A stretch of 64,000 bases of DNA from Cupriavidus basilensis (GTDB lineage: Bacteria > Pseudomonadota > Gammaproteobacteria > Burkholderiales > Burkholderiaceae), in NCBI RefSeq assembly GCF_000832305.1, contig NZ_CP010536.1, positions 2,914,001-2,978,000 on the forward strand. The letters run 5' to 3'. Shown here in pieces: positions 41,837 through 49,659 of the stretch (the first letter of the stretch is position 1; every line of letters starts with the position of its first letter). A model generated the notes under the pieces. That model did no database searches, was not told where the DNA came from, and saw nothing but the letters and a program-made list of their open reading frames with translations. The position numbers and the translations under genes are program-made.

Positions 41837-42884
41837 GGCTAGCCACCCCGCCAACCGGCTTGAGCATGGCAACGGGCTCGTCGGCCACTTCCTGGTCGGC
41901 ACGGCGGCGCAGCAGGCGGCGCACGCGGGTGATGCCGACATCGTGCTGGTACAGCGTTTCGTGCTCGCGTGCGTTCGGCGCCATCATTTCCAGCACCACG
42001 CGGTCTTGCTCCAGCACGTCCCAGTGCAGGCCCTCCAGGCGGTTGCGGTACAGGAAGCGCCAGACATCGCGCTCCCAACCCTGCACGTGGCGGGTGCGCC
42101 AGAAGAACACCATGCAGTGCTCCTCATCCACCGGCGTGGCGACGCCAACGATGCCGAAGGGACCGCCAGGGCCCACCTTGGCGCGATAGGGGATGGCCAG
42201 GCGCAACCACATCGTGCCGGTTTCGCCGAACTCCACCCAGTCGAAGTTCACGCCGCGCTGGCCGGTCTTCTCGAACACCAGGCCGGTGTCGGTCTCGCGC
42301 ACGGCCATCACAGCCTGCTTTTCGCCGCTGGCCATCGAGTGCGACACCGCGTGCAGGTAAGCGCCGTGCATCGGGTCCATGACGTTGTCGATGGCGTAGC
42401 GGTAGTTGCAGTCCCAGTGCGCCACGCACAGGAAGCTGGTGTGCTCGTCGCTTTCCAGTTCTTCCGGCAGGCGCAGCGCATCGGCCTGCGCCGGAGCGCG
42501 CTCACCGAACCACAGGAAGATGGCACCGGCTTTTTCCTGCACGGGGTAGCTGCGCACGCAGGTCTTGCCTTCGAGCGGGCAGCTGTCCACGGCCGGTACG
42601 CTCTTGACCTGGCCATCGCCACCCACTTCCACGCCGTGGTACCAGCAGGCCACGCGGTCGCCAAGGTTCCAGCCCATCGACAGGCGCGCGCCGCGGTGCG
42701 GGCAGCGATCTTCCAGCGCGTGCACCTGGCCTTCGCCATCTCGCCACAGCACGATGTTCTGGCCCAGGCGCGTAATGCCGACCGGTGCGTGCGTGACCGA
42801 CCATGCGGCCGATACCGGATACCAATAGTTGTGCAGGCCGGTGTTCAGGCGCGCCTCAGCACGCGCTTGCTTGTTCGATTCCAT
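41829..42884 (-). CDS. Rieske non-heme iron oxygenase, terminal component
   Basis: 351 residues. Rieske cluster ligands Cys61/His63 (RCPHRGARLS) and Cys80/His83 (ACWYHGVEV); mononuclear iron ligands in DNVMDPMHGAYLH (His173, His178), as in single-subunit alpha-only oxygenases of the phthalate/vanillate/phenoxybenzoate group. It probably uses the reductase at 32625-33581. Ring dihydroxylation or O-demethylation are both possible; the coupled SDR and extradiol-type enzyme favour dihydroxylation. Confidence 0.93.
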   Translation of the reverse strand: MESNKQARAEARLNTGLHNYWYPVSAAWSVTHAPVGITRLGQNIVLWRDGEGQVHALEDRCPHRGARLSMGWNLGDRVACWYHGVEVGGDGQVKSVPAVDSCPLEGKTCVRSYPVQEKAGAIFLWFGERAPAQADALRLPEELESDEHTSFLCVAHWDCNYRYAIDNVMDPMHGAYLHAVSHSMASGEKQAVMAVRETDTGLVFEKTGQRGVNFDWVEFGETGTMWLRLAIPYRAKVGPGGPFGIVGVATPVDEEHCMVFFWRTRHVQGWERDVWRFLYRNRLEGLHWDVLEQDRVVLEMMAPNAREHETLYQHDVGITRVRRLLRRRADQEVADEPVAMLKPVGGVASHA

Positions 42885-42995
42885 TGTTTGCTCTCTTGCG
42901 GGTACCGGATCGGATCGCTCTTTCGAGGGGCGCCTGATTGCACTGCCCTTCGCGACGCAATCGCTTTGATGTTCTTGAACTGCGTGGTGCCTCGT

Positions 42996-43301
42996 TCAGG
43001 CGCCCAGGCGACGCATTTCGGCGAGGAAACGCTCTTCTGTCCAGGCCTGGCCATCCGCGCCCAGCAATCCCGCCTGGTTGAACGAACGCACGATGTCTTC
43101 CGGGCTTTTCGCACCCGATTCGAAGGCGGCCTCCAGCGCATCGCCCAGCGCGTCTTCATAGGCGGTGGGCATGGCGGCGCGGGTCTGCCACACGATGTTG
43201 GGCACCTTGCCGGGCTGCTCGATGTGGCCCTTGCCGGCGACATTGTTCGGAGCCGGACGCTCCCACGGCGCCAGATTCGGGTTGTATGCGAGGTTTTCCA
43301 T
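42996..43301 (-). CDS. Small protein with recombinase-like helix-turn-helix
   Basis: 101 residues; ATG at 43301 (MENLAYNPNLAPWERP) with AAGGAG upstream. The C-terminal ~35 residues, SPEDIVRSFNQAGLLGADGQAWTEERFLAEMRRLGA, have the pattern of the serine-recombinase HTH (LNxxGhxxxxGxxWTxxxhxxhL). There is no catalytic recombinase domain. It is the first gene of the Rieske operon, right behind palindrome A. Function unknown: a DNA- or RNA-binding accessory factor, or an oxygenase partner. Confidence 0.75.
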   Translation of the reverse strand: MENLAYNPNLAPWERPAPNNVAGKGHIEQPGKVPNIVWQTRAAMPTAYEDALGDALEAAFESGAKSPEDIVRSFNQAGLLGADGQAWTEERFLAEMRRLGA

Positions 43302-43347
43302 TGCGCTACTCCTTTCCCTTTTTGCCAACCGGCTAACCCAGCGTTTT

Positions 43348-43363
43348 GTTTCACCTATAAAAC
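43348..43363 (-). promoter_or_regulatory. IclR-type palindrome A (Rieske operon)
   Basis: GTTTCACCTATAAAAC, 47 bases before the ATG of the small HTH protein. It is nested in a larger inverted repeat, GCGTTTT (43341-43347) ... AAAACGC (43360-43366). Confidence 0.6.
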
Positions 43364-43440
43364 GCTGATTTAAATACTGAACACAGACACCACTATAGAC
43401 AACGAAACTTCAAAAATTGACTGGGGTTTACCCTTCGGAT

Positions 43441-43472
43441 ATGCCGATGCCACGAGAACGTGGCATCGGCAT
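43441..43472 (-). terminator. Hairpin after the alpha/beta hydrolase gene
   Basis: Perfect 14-bp stem ATGCCGATGCCACG / CGTGGCATCGGCAT, loop AGAA, 51 bases after the hydrolase stop. No T-run. Confidence 0.55.
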
Positions 43473-43522
43473 CGGCGCGACAGCCTGAGGCGGGTGGGTA
43501 CGAGGCAGCAGGAAGGGGAAGG

Positions 43523-44410
43523 CTAAGCCGCGGCAAGCCCGCGGCGAATCCATCCCGCGACACGGCTGGCCTGCTCCACATAGCAGGCATGCCCGGCATC
43601 CGGGATCAACTCGAACGGCAAGGCAAAGCGCTCCGCTAGCGCCGCGCACCCGGGCGGCGGCGTCACGACGTCCAGCGCGCCGCAGCCAACCTGCGCCCTG
43701 ACGCCCTGCCCCCGGCGCCCGAGGTAATCGTCAATGGCATCGCCGCACAGCATCGCCACCGCCTGCCGGTAACCGTCCGGATCCAGCCGGCGCATATTCC
43801 AGCGCACCCACGCTTGCATGTCGGCGCTGGCCGCGGCGCTCAGCAGGCGGCCGGGACCCCGCTCGGCCAGGCCTTCCACGCCCACCGCCGCCAGCGCTTC
43901 GAGCCGCTGGCGCGCCACATCCCTTGCCTTGTCCTCCTTGCCGGGGCCGCCGTATCCCTGCGCCGGGCTAAGCAGCAGCAACTGCGCGGGCAGCAGCGCC
44001 GGGCTAGCCTCGGCCACATAGGCGGCCGCCATCAACGCGCCGAGCGAGTGCCCCACGATCACATCGGGCCGTACGTCCAGGGCGCGCATCAGATCCTGCA
44101 GGCGCAGCGCGTAGTCGGCCGCCTTGGGCGCCGCGATGGGCAGGGCCTGCGAATTGCCATAGCCGGGCGCATCCCACGCAATCACGCGCGCGTGCGCCGC
44201 CAGCAGGCTTGCGCACGACAGCCAGGAGGCCGCGCCAGAACTGATGCCGTGCAGCAGCACCACCACAGGCCCGTGGCTGCCGCCGCACCGGTAGGCGAGC
44301 GGCGCGCCGCCGCGGCCGGCGGCTATGCGCCGCTCGCTGAAGCCGCTATCGAGTGCGCGGAGCAACGCTTCATCCGGCTGGAGTGCCCGCGTCGGATTAT
44401 TTTGTTCCAT
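43523..44410 (-). CDS. Alpha/beta hydrolase
   Basis: 295 residues. Oxyanion HGISSGAASW, nucleophile elbow VGHSLGALMAAA (Ser about 122), and the acid/His pair near DVVTPPPG and DAGHACYVEQ. It resembles carbon-carbon hydrolases and lipases of aromatic pathways, so hydrolysis of the ring-cleavage product is plausible. Start chosen as ATG at 44410 (MEQNNPTRAL). A TTG at 44431 is in frame, and neither has a Shine-Dalgarno. The ATG lies inside palindrome C. Confidence 0.85.
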   Translation of the reverse strand: MEQNNPTRALQPDEALLRALDSGFSERRIAAGRGGAPLAYRCGGSHGPVVVLLHGISSGAASWLSCASLLAAHARVIAWDAPGYGNSQALPIAAPKAADYALRLQDLMRALDVRPDVIVGHSLGALMAAAYVAEASPALLPAQLLLLSPAQGYGGPGKEDKARDVARQRLEALAAVGVEGLAERGPGRLLSAAASADMQAWVRWNMRRLDPDGYRQAVAMLCGDAIDDYLGRRGQGVRAQVGCGALDVVTPPPGCAALAERFALPFELIPDAGHACYVEQASRVAGWIRRGLAAA

Positions 44411-44419
44411 ATATGAAAC
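44404..44419 (-). promoter_or_regulatory. IclR-type palindrome C (hydrolase gene)
   Basis: On the minus strand GTTTCATATATGGAAC; it covers the proposed ATG of the hydrolase. The adjoining AAACTATAGTTT (44416-44427) is itself a perfect palindrome. Confidence 0.5.
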
Positions 44420-44909
44420 TATAGTTTGCAAATAAAACTTAAGAAATATAGACCGCCTGAATCTGGAAATTGATCCGGGTTAACCCCCTGCAAAAAAATT
44501 CGGTCGGGCCCGGCTCTCCGCCGGCGTTGGCGCGCCCGCAAATCCCCTTTTTGGCGCCACGGCCTTGCGCAGCCTTGCATACCAATACAGGCGCGGCTCC
44601 CCGCCATGGCGGCCGCTCGCCCGCCCTCCTCGCCGCTGCGCAGCATGGCGCGCAGCGGCACCGTTCTGGTGCGAAACACGCGTCGCGTCTCCACATCACT
44701 AGGGATTACCCACCCATGTATTTCCCGAAATGACCAGCTATATTTTGCTTGTTGTTTCTTATGTAGTTTGATGTTTTACCTATAAAACACAAGAAGCAGG
44801 AAAGTGCGCCTTACGGTATGCATATACCCAGCTCGAAGATGGCCTGACGAAGCGCTGCAACGCCAACCAACCGACACGGCGGAAAAGGAAAAGGAAGAGG
44901 AAACGAACG
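44411..44909. other. Hydrolase-porin divergent intergenic region
   Basis: About 500 bases with no supported gene. It holds palindromes C and B near its two ends. The middle (44430-44760) shows nothing I can name. Confidence 0.5.
44773..44788 (+). promoter_or_regulatory. IclR-type palindrome B (porin/Bug unit)
   Basis: GTTTTACCTATAAAAC, 122 bases before the porin ATG; a single base differs from palindrome A. TATAAA inside it could be a -10 element. Confidence 0.6.
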
Positions 44910-46007
44910 ATGAAACCTGGACGGATTGCACTGGCTGCCCTTGCAGCCGCAGTACCCATGCTGGCCTCGGCCCAATCGACGGTGACGCTGTATGGCGTCG
45001 TCGATACCGGCATCGAGTATGTGAACAATGTTGGCGTGGCGAAAGACAACTTGGCCCGCATGAACACCCTGACGGGCACGGTGCCGTCGCGCTGGGGCAT
45101 CCGCGGCACGGAAGATCTCGGTGGCGGGCTCAAGAGCCTGTTTGTGCTCGAATCCGGATTCGCTCCCGATTCCGGCACCTCCAACCAGGGCGCGCGCCTG
45201 TTCGGCAGGCAAGCATTGGTGGGACTCTCCGGACCCTGGGGCCAGGTCGCCCTGGGCCGGCAGTACACCATGCTGTTCTGGGCCACGCTGGACCCTGACA
45301 TCCTCGGCCCCAACGTGTACGGCTCGGGCTCGCTCGACAGCTATCTGCCGAACGCGCGCGCCGACAACGCCGTTTCCTACAAGGGCACGTTTGGCGGCTT
45401 CACGGTGGGTGCCACCTATAGCTTTGGCCGCGACACGGTGAACGCGGGCCCGAGCCCGGCCGGCGCCAACTGCGCGGGCGAGAATGCGGCTGACAGCAAG
45501 CAATGCCGCGAATGGTCGGCCCTGCTCCAGTACGACAACAAGTGGTGGGGCGTGGCCGCGGCCTACGACTCGCTGCGTGGCGGGCCTGGCGCGTTTGGCG
45601 GCCTGACCAAAAGCAACCTGACGGACGACCGTCTCTCGCTCAATGGCTACGTGCTGCTGTCCAAGACCAAGATGGGCCTGGGCGTGATCCGCCGCGACAA
45701 TGACGGCAGCCCCACGCCGCGCAGCGAACTCTGGTATGCGGGCCTTGCATATGACATCACGCCGGCGTTCACGCTGGCCGGCCAAGTCTACTACCTCAAG
45801 TACCACAACAGCGACAACAAGGCGATGCTGTACGCGCTGCGTGGTACCTACGCCTTCTCCAAGCGCACCTCCGTGTACGCCACAGCTGGCTACATCGACA
45901 ACGGCGGCCAGCTCGCCCTGTCGGTCAGCGCTGCCCAGACGGGTTCCAACCCGAAGCCCGGCGGCAACCAGCTGGGCACGATGATCGGCATCAAGCACAC
46001 GTTCTAA
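44910..46007 (+). CDS. Gram-negative 16-stranded porin
   Basis: 365 residues. Signal peptide ends ASA-QS; mature start QSTVTLYGVVDTGIEYVNN is typical of the Burkholderiales general porin family (Omp32-like), with TLTGTVPSRWGIRGTEDLGGG and a terminal LGTMIGIKHTF whose last Phe is the outer-membrane assembly signal. GGAAGAGG precedes the ATG. It is followed by a Bug binding protein, suggesting one uptake unit across outer membrane and periplasm. Confidence 0.95.
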   Translation: MKPGRIALAALAAAVPMLASAQSTVTLYGVVDTGIEYVNNVGVAKDNLARMNTLTGTVPSRWGIRGTEDLGGGLKSLFVLESGFAPDSGTSNQGARLFGRQALVGLSGPWGQVALGRQYTMLFWATLDPDILGPNVYGSGSLDSYLPNARADNAVSYKGTFGGFTVGATYSFGRDTVNAGPSPAGANCAGENAADSKQCREWSALLQYDNKWWGVAAAYDSLRGGPGAFGGLTKSNLTDDRLSLNGYVLLSKTKMGLGVIRRDNDGSPTPRSELWYAGLAYDITPAFTLAGQVYYLKYHNSDNKAMLYALRGTYAFSKRTSVYATAGYIDNGGQLALSVSAAQTGSNPKPGGNQLGTMIGIKHTF

Positions 46008-46096
46008 GCGCCGGCGCGTCGCTGCGCGGCACTGGCTGGCATGCGCCGCGCAACGCGCTGCATGCCAGCACGAAGTCAATCTAGAGGCGTTTCCCC

Positions 46097-47077
46097 ATGA
46101 AGCTCGCAACTCGCATTCTGTTTGCCGCCATCGCGGCCACGACTGCCATGATGGCAGGCGGCGCCGGAGCGCAGGCCTATCCCACCAAACCCATCACGCT
46201 GGTCGTTGCCTACCCGGCCGGCGGCGATACCGACGTGCTGGCCCGCCTACTCGCCGAGAAACTCTCGGGGCGCCTGCGCCAGTCCGTGGTGGTCGAGAAC
46301 CGCACCGGCGCGGCCGGCACCATCGGCAGCGCATACGTCGCCAAATCGGCCGCCGATGGCTATACCTTGCTGGTCGCGCCCAACACCGTTGCCATCGCGC
46401 CGCTGGTGCTCAAGAACGGCACGGGCGCCAGCTATGACGTGCGCGGCGATTTCACGCCAGTGGCCCAGCTTGGCGTGCAGTCGCTGTTCGTGGTGGTCAA
46501 CAAAGGCACGGGCATCACCAAGCTGCCCGAGCTGGTCGCGCGCGCCAAGGCGGGTACGGTGCGGACCTACGCCTCGCCCGGCAACGGATCGCCCATGCAC
46601 ATCCTTGGCGAGCTGTTCAACAAGGCCGCGGGCGTGAACATCTCACAGGTGCCGTATCGCGGCACCGCGCCGGCGGTGGTCGACGTGCTCGGCGGGCAAG
46701 TGCCGATGACGTACTCCACGCTGGGCGCGGTGGCGCAGTACATCGGCACGGGCGCCATCGTGCCGCTGGCCGTCGCGGACCTGAAGCGCTCGCCGTTCGC
46801 GCCGAATGTACCGACGCTCGCGGAGCTGGGCTACAAGGATGTGGAGGTGGGCGCGTGGCAAGCGCTGCTGGCACCCAAGGGACTGCCGCCGGAGTTGGTG
46901 AAAACGCTGAATACGCACATCAACGACATCCTGAAAATGCCTGACGTGGTGGCACGCATGGCAACCATCGCCATCACGCCCGTTGGCGGCGAGCCCGCTA
47001 CGCTGAGCAAGTTGATCGCGTCGGACGCGACACGCTACGCCAAGATCGTCAAGGAGTTCGGCATCCAGGCCGATTGA
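46097..47077 (+). CDS. Bug/TctC-family periplasmic binding protein 2
   Basis: 326 residues with Sec signal peptide and the same family signatures as the protein at 29072-30052 (YPTKPITLVVAYPAGGDTDVLARLLAEKL; VENRTGAAGTIGSAYVAK). The same length, and shared blocks such as GNGSPMHILGE and VPYRGTAPAVVDV, show the two are paralogues. It sits 89 bases after the porin. No membrane components nearby. Confidence 0.93.
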   Translation: MKLATRILFAAIAATTAMMAGGAGAQAYPTKPITLVVAYPAGGDTDVLARLLAEKLSGRLRQSVVVENRTGAAGTIGSAYVAKSAADGYTLLVAPNTVAIAPLVLKNGTGASYDVRGDFTPVAQLGVQSLFVVVNKGTGITKLPELVARAKAGTVRTYASPGNGSPMHILGELFNKAAGVNISQVPYRGTAPAVVDVLGGQVPMTYSTLGAVAQYIGTGAIVPLAVADLKRSPFAPNVPTLAELGYKDVEVGAWQALLAPKGLPPELVKTLNTHINDILKMPDVVARMATIAITPVGGEPATLSKLIASDATRYAKIVKEFGIQAD

Positions 47078-47107
47078 TGGATGCGCTGGCTCAGCCTGTG
47101 CAAGACG

Positions 47108-47144
47108 GCGGCGTCCGGCTTCCCCCGCGGAAACCGGACGCCGC
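47108..47144. terminator. Hairpin between Bug 2 and the old yellow enzyme gene
   Basis: 11-bp stem GCGGCGTCCGG / CCGGACGCCGC with a 15-base loop, lying between two converging stops; short T-rich segment follows on the plus strand. Confidence 0.55.
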
Positions 47145-47161
47145 TTGCTTTCCGGCGCAGC

Positions 47162-48283
47162 CTAGCGCTGCCCGAAACTGGCATCCATGAACAGGTCCTT
47201 GTACTCGCGCGGCTGCGAGCGCCAGTATTGCTTAGGCGCATGCACCTGCGCGCCAAGCTTGGCCGCCGCATGCCATGCCCAGCGCGGATCGTAGAGCATG
47301 GCGCGCGCCAGCGACACCGCATCAGCTTCGCCGCTGGCAATGATGGCTTGCGCCTGCTCGGGCTCGGTGATGAGCCCCACCGCGATGGTCGGCAAGCCCA
47401 CCTCCGCCTTGACCCGCTGCGCGTAAGGCACCTGGTAGCCCGGCCCCAGCTTGATCGCCTGCGCTGGCGAAACGCCGCCGGTGGTCACATGGATGGCCGC
47501 GCAGCCACGTGCCTTGAGCGCGTTCGACAGCGCGATCGTGCCTTCGATGTCCCAGCCGCCCGGCACCCAGTCGGTGGCCGAGATGCGAGCCCAGACTGGC
47601 TGGTCCGCGGGAAAGGCCGCGCGCACGGCGTCAAACACCTCGATCGGGAACCGCATGCGGTTCTCCAGGCTGCCGCCGTATTCGTCATCACGCTTGTTCG
47701 CCAGCGGCGACAGGAACTGATGCAGCAGGTAGCCATGCGCCATGTGGAGCTCGATGCCATCGAGTCCGAGGCGGGCCGCGCGCCTGGCCGCGGCAACGAA
47801 ATCGTCCCGCACCTTGTCCATGCCCGCGCGGTCGAGCGCCAACGGCGCATCCTCGCCCTCGGCGTGCGGCACGGCGGATGGCGCCAGCGTCTTCCAGCCT
47901 GACGGCTGGTCCGGCAGGATCTGGCTGCCGCCTTCCCAGGGCGCGCGGCTCGATGCCTTGCGCCCGGCATGCGACAGCTGTATCGCCAGCGCGATCGGCG
48001 AATGCGCCCTGACGGCCTTGATCACCTTGCCGAGCGCCGCCTCGTTCGCATCCGAGTACAGGCCGAGATCCCCCGGCGTAATGCGCCCCTGCGGCGACAC
48101 GGCCGACGCCTCGATGATCAGCATCGCGGCGCCCGACAGCGCGAGCTGGCCGAGGTGGATCATGTGCCAGTCGCCAGCCGAGCCCTCCTCGGCCGAGTAC
48201 TGGCACATGGGCGCGATCACGATGCGGTTTTCCAGCCGAAGATTGCCAATCGAAAAGGGTTGGAACAACGGGCTTTCACTCAT
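47162..48283 (-). CDS. Old yellow enzyme, YqjM/XenA class
   Basis: 373 residues, FMN-dependent ene-reductase: VIAPMCQYSAEEG (Cys modulating the flavin, YqjM class), LSHAGRKAS, GIELHMAHGYLLHQFLSPLANKRDDEYGGSLENRMRF and VSLARAMLYDPRW. ATG at 48283 preceded by AAGGAG. It reduces activated alkenes, quinones or nitro compounds. It is the third gene of a TetR-MFS-OYE operon, parallel in logic to E. coli nemRA. Confidence 0.92.
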   Translation of the reverse strand: MSESPLFQPFSIGNLRLENRIVIAPMCQYSAEEGSAGDWHMIHLGQLALSGAAMLIIEASAVSPQGRITPGDLGLYSDANEAALGKVIKAVRAHSPIALAIQLSHAGRKASSRAPWEGGSQILPDQPSGWKTLAPSAVPHAEGEDAPLALDRAGMDKVRDDFVAAARRAARLGLDGIELHMAHGYLLHQFLSPLANKRDDEYGGSLENRMRFPIEVFDAVRAAFPADQPVWARISATDWVPGGWDIEGTIALSNALKARGCAAIHVTTGGVSPAQAIKLGPGYQVPYAQRVKAEVGLPTIAVGLITEPEQAQAIIASGEADAVSLARAMLYDPRWAWHAAAKLGAQVHAPKQYWRSQPREYKDLFMDASFGQR

Positions 48284-48375
48284 GAGGGAGACTCCTTGCT
48301 GTCTGTGGCGCCGGCTTGCGCCAGGCATGGCATCCCATTCTAGAACGCCTGGTTTTTTTGCGTCGCCGCGCCATT

Positions 48376-49602
48376 TCAGTGCGCAGCCACCGCAAGCGGC
48401 GCGCGCCGGGTGAGGAGATCGGCGACCAACGCCACGCCCAGCGCCATGGCGCCGCACAGGAAGATCAGCGCGTAATTGTTATGGGACACCGTGAACAGGT
48501 ACGAGTAGCCGTAGCCGCCAAGCGCCTGGAACAGCGCGAAAGCGGTGGTGGCGCGGCTCCACGCGGCGCGCTGCTCGGCATGGTCATGCGCAACCATCTC
48601 GTGAATGCGCCCAAGCACGAGCGGCACGATGCCGGGCGTGAACAGGCCCAGGACCACGGTGGCGACGCCGACCAGCACAGGGCTGCCCGACAACGCGAGC
48701 GTACCCACGGCAATCGCCTGCAACAGCAACGCAAGGCGATAGGCAGGGCCAAAGCCGATGCGATCGGCCACGTTGCCGCACACCAGGGGGCCGGCGATGG
48801 CAGCGACACCATACAAGACCCAATAGCCTGCGCCGATCTGCGCACCACGGCCGAGCCCGCGCGCCACGTAGTCGACCAGCAGCACCATGGCGGGCACAAG
48901 GCCCAGCGCGTTCGCGGCGTACTGGCCATACAGCACGCGCATGGCGGTGCTCGCACGCCGAGCCGGCCTTGCGGTCACGCTGGACGCCGCTACCGCCGGT
49001 GCGGCGCCCGGCCAACCGAACCAGCTCACGGCGGTGAGGATGGCCGCGAACACGCCCAGCCCGATCCACGTGTCCTTCAAACCCAGGCGCAGCAACTCCG
49101 GAATGATGGTGCCCGAGGCGGCGATGCCCAGCCCGAGCCCCAGGAAGATCATGCCGCTGGCAAAGCCGCGCCGCGCGGCCGGGATATGCGGCAGGACCGT
49201 GGTGGCGACCAGCACCATGATGGCGCCGCCGGACACGCCGGAAGCAAAGCGCCAGACAAAGAACCAGCTCACCGACAACGGGTACGCGCAGGCAAAGAAC
49301 GCGGCGGTGGCAATCACCATCAGCAAACGCAGCGCGTTACGGTTCGACAGCGCCGTGGCAATCGGCCGGCCCAGCAGCGCGCCGGCCAGGTAGCCCGCGA
49401 AGTTTGCCGCGCCCAGCGTCACCGCCTGCGACGACGTGAACCAGTGCGCCTGGATCAGCGGCGGAATCAGCGGCGTGTAGGCGAAGCGCGCCAGGCCGAT
49501 GGCCACCAGGCTGGCACACAACCCTGCGAGCGTGGCGGACAACGCGCGGGCATCGAGCGTCAATGCCGTGGGACCGGGGATGGTGGCTGTCTGCTCGGAC
49601 AT
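48376..49602 (-). CDS. YbfB/YjiJ-family MFS transporter
   Basis: 408 residues, about 12 spans. GLARFAYTPLIPPLIQA in span 1 and LGAANFAGYLAGALLGRP in span 2 are typical of the YbfB/YjiJ group. It lies 57 bases after the TetR gene and 92 bases before the old yellow enzyme. Probably an efflux pump for the compound sensed by the TetR protein; direction of transport is an inference. Confidence 0.88.
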   Translation of the reverse strand: MSEQTATIPGPTALTLDARALSATLAGLCASLVAIGLARFAYTPLIPPLIQAHWFTSSQAVTLGAANFAGYLAGALLGRPIATALSNRNALRLLMVIATAAFFACAYPLSVSWFFVWRFASGVSGGAIMVLVATTVLPHIPAARRGFASGMIFLGLGLGIAASGTIIPELLRLGLKDTWIGLGVFAAILTAVSWFGWPGAAPAVAASSVTARPARRASTAMRVLYGQYAANALGLVPAMVLLVDYVARGLGRGAQIGAGYWVLYGVAAIAGPLVCGNVADRIGFGPAYRLALLLQAIAVGTLALSGSPVLVGVATVVLGLFTPGIVPLVLGRIHEMVAHDHAEQRAAWSRATTAFALFQALGGYGYSYLFTVSHNNYALIFLCGAMALGVALVADLLTRRAPLAVAAH

Positions 49603-49659
49603 GGTGCATTCCTATGGATACGTGTGGTGTTTGTTATGCTCATGCAAGCTCATGCAGGC

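Noticed and set aside
48321..48359. Plus-strand hairpin CCAGGC/GCCTGG followed by seven T residues
   Set aside because: The loop is about 20 bases and no plus-strand gene ends here; flanking genes are on the minus strand.
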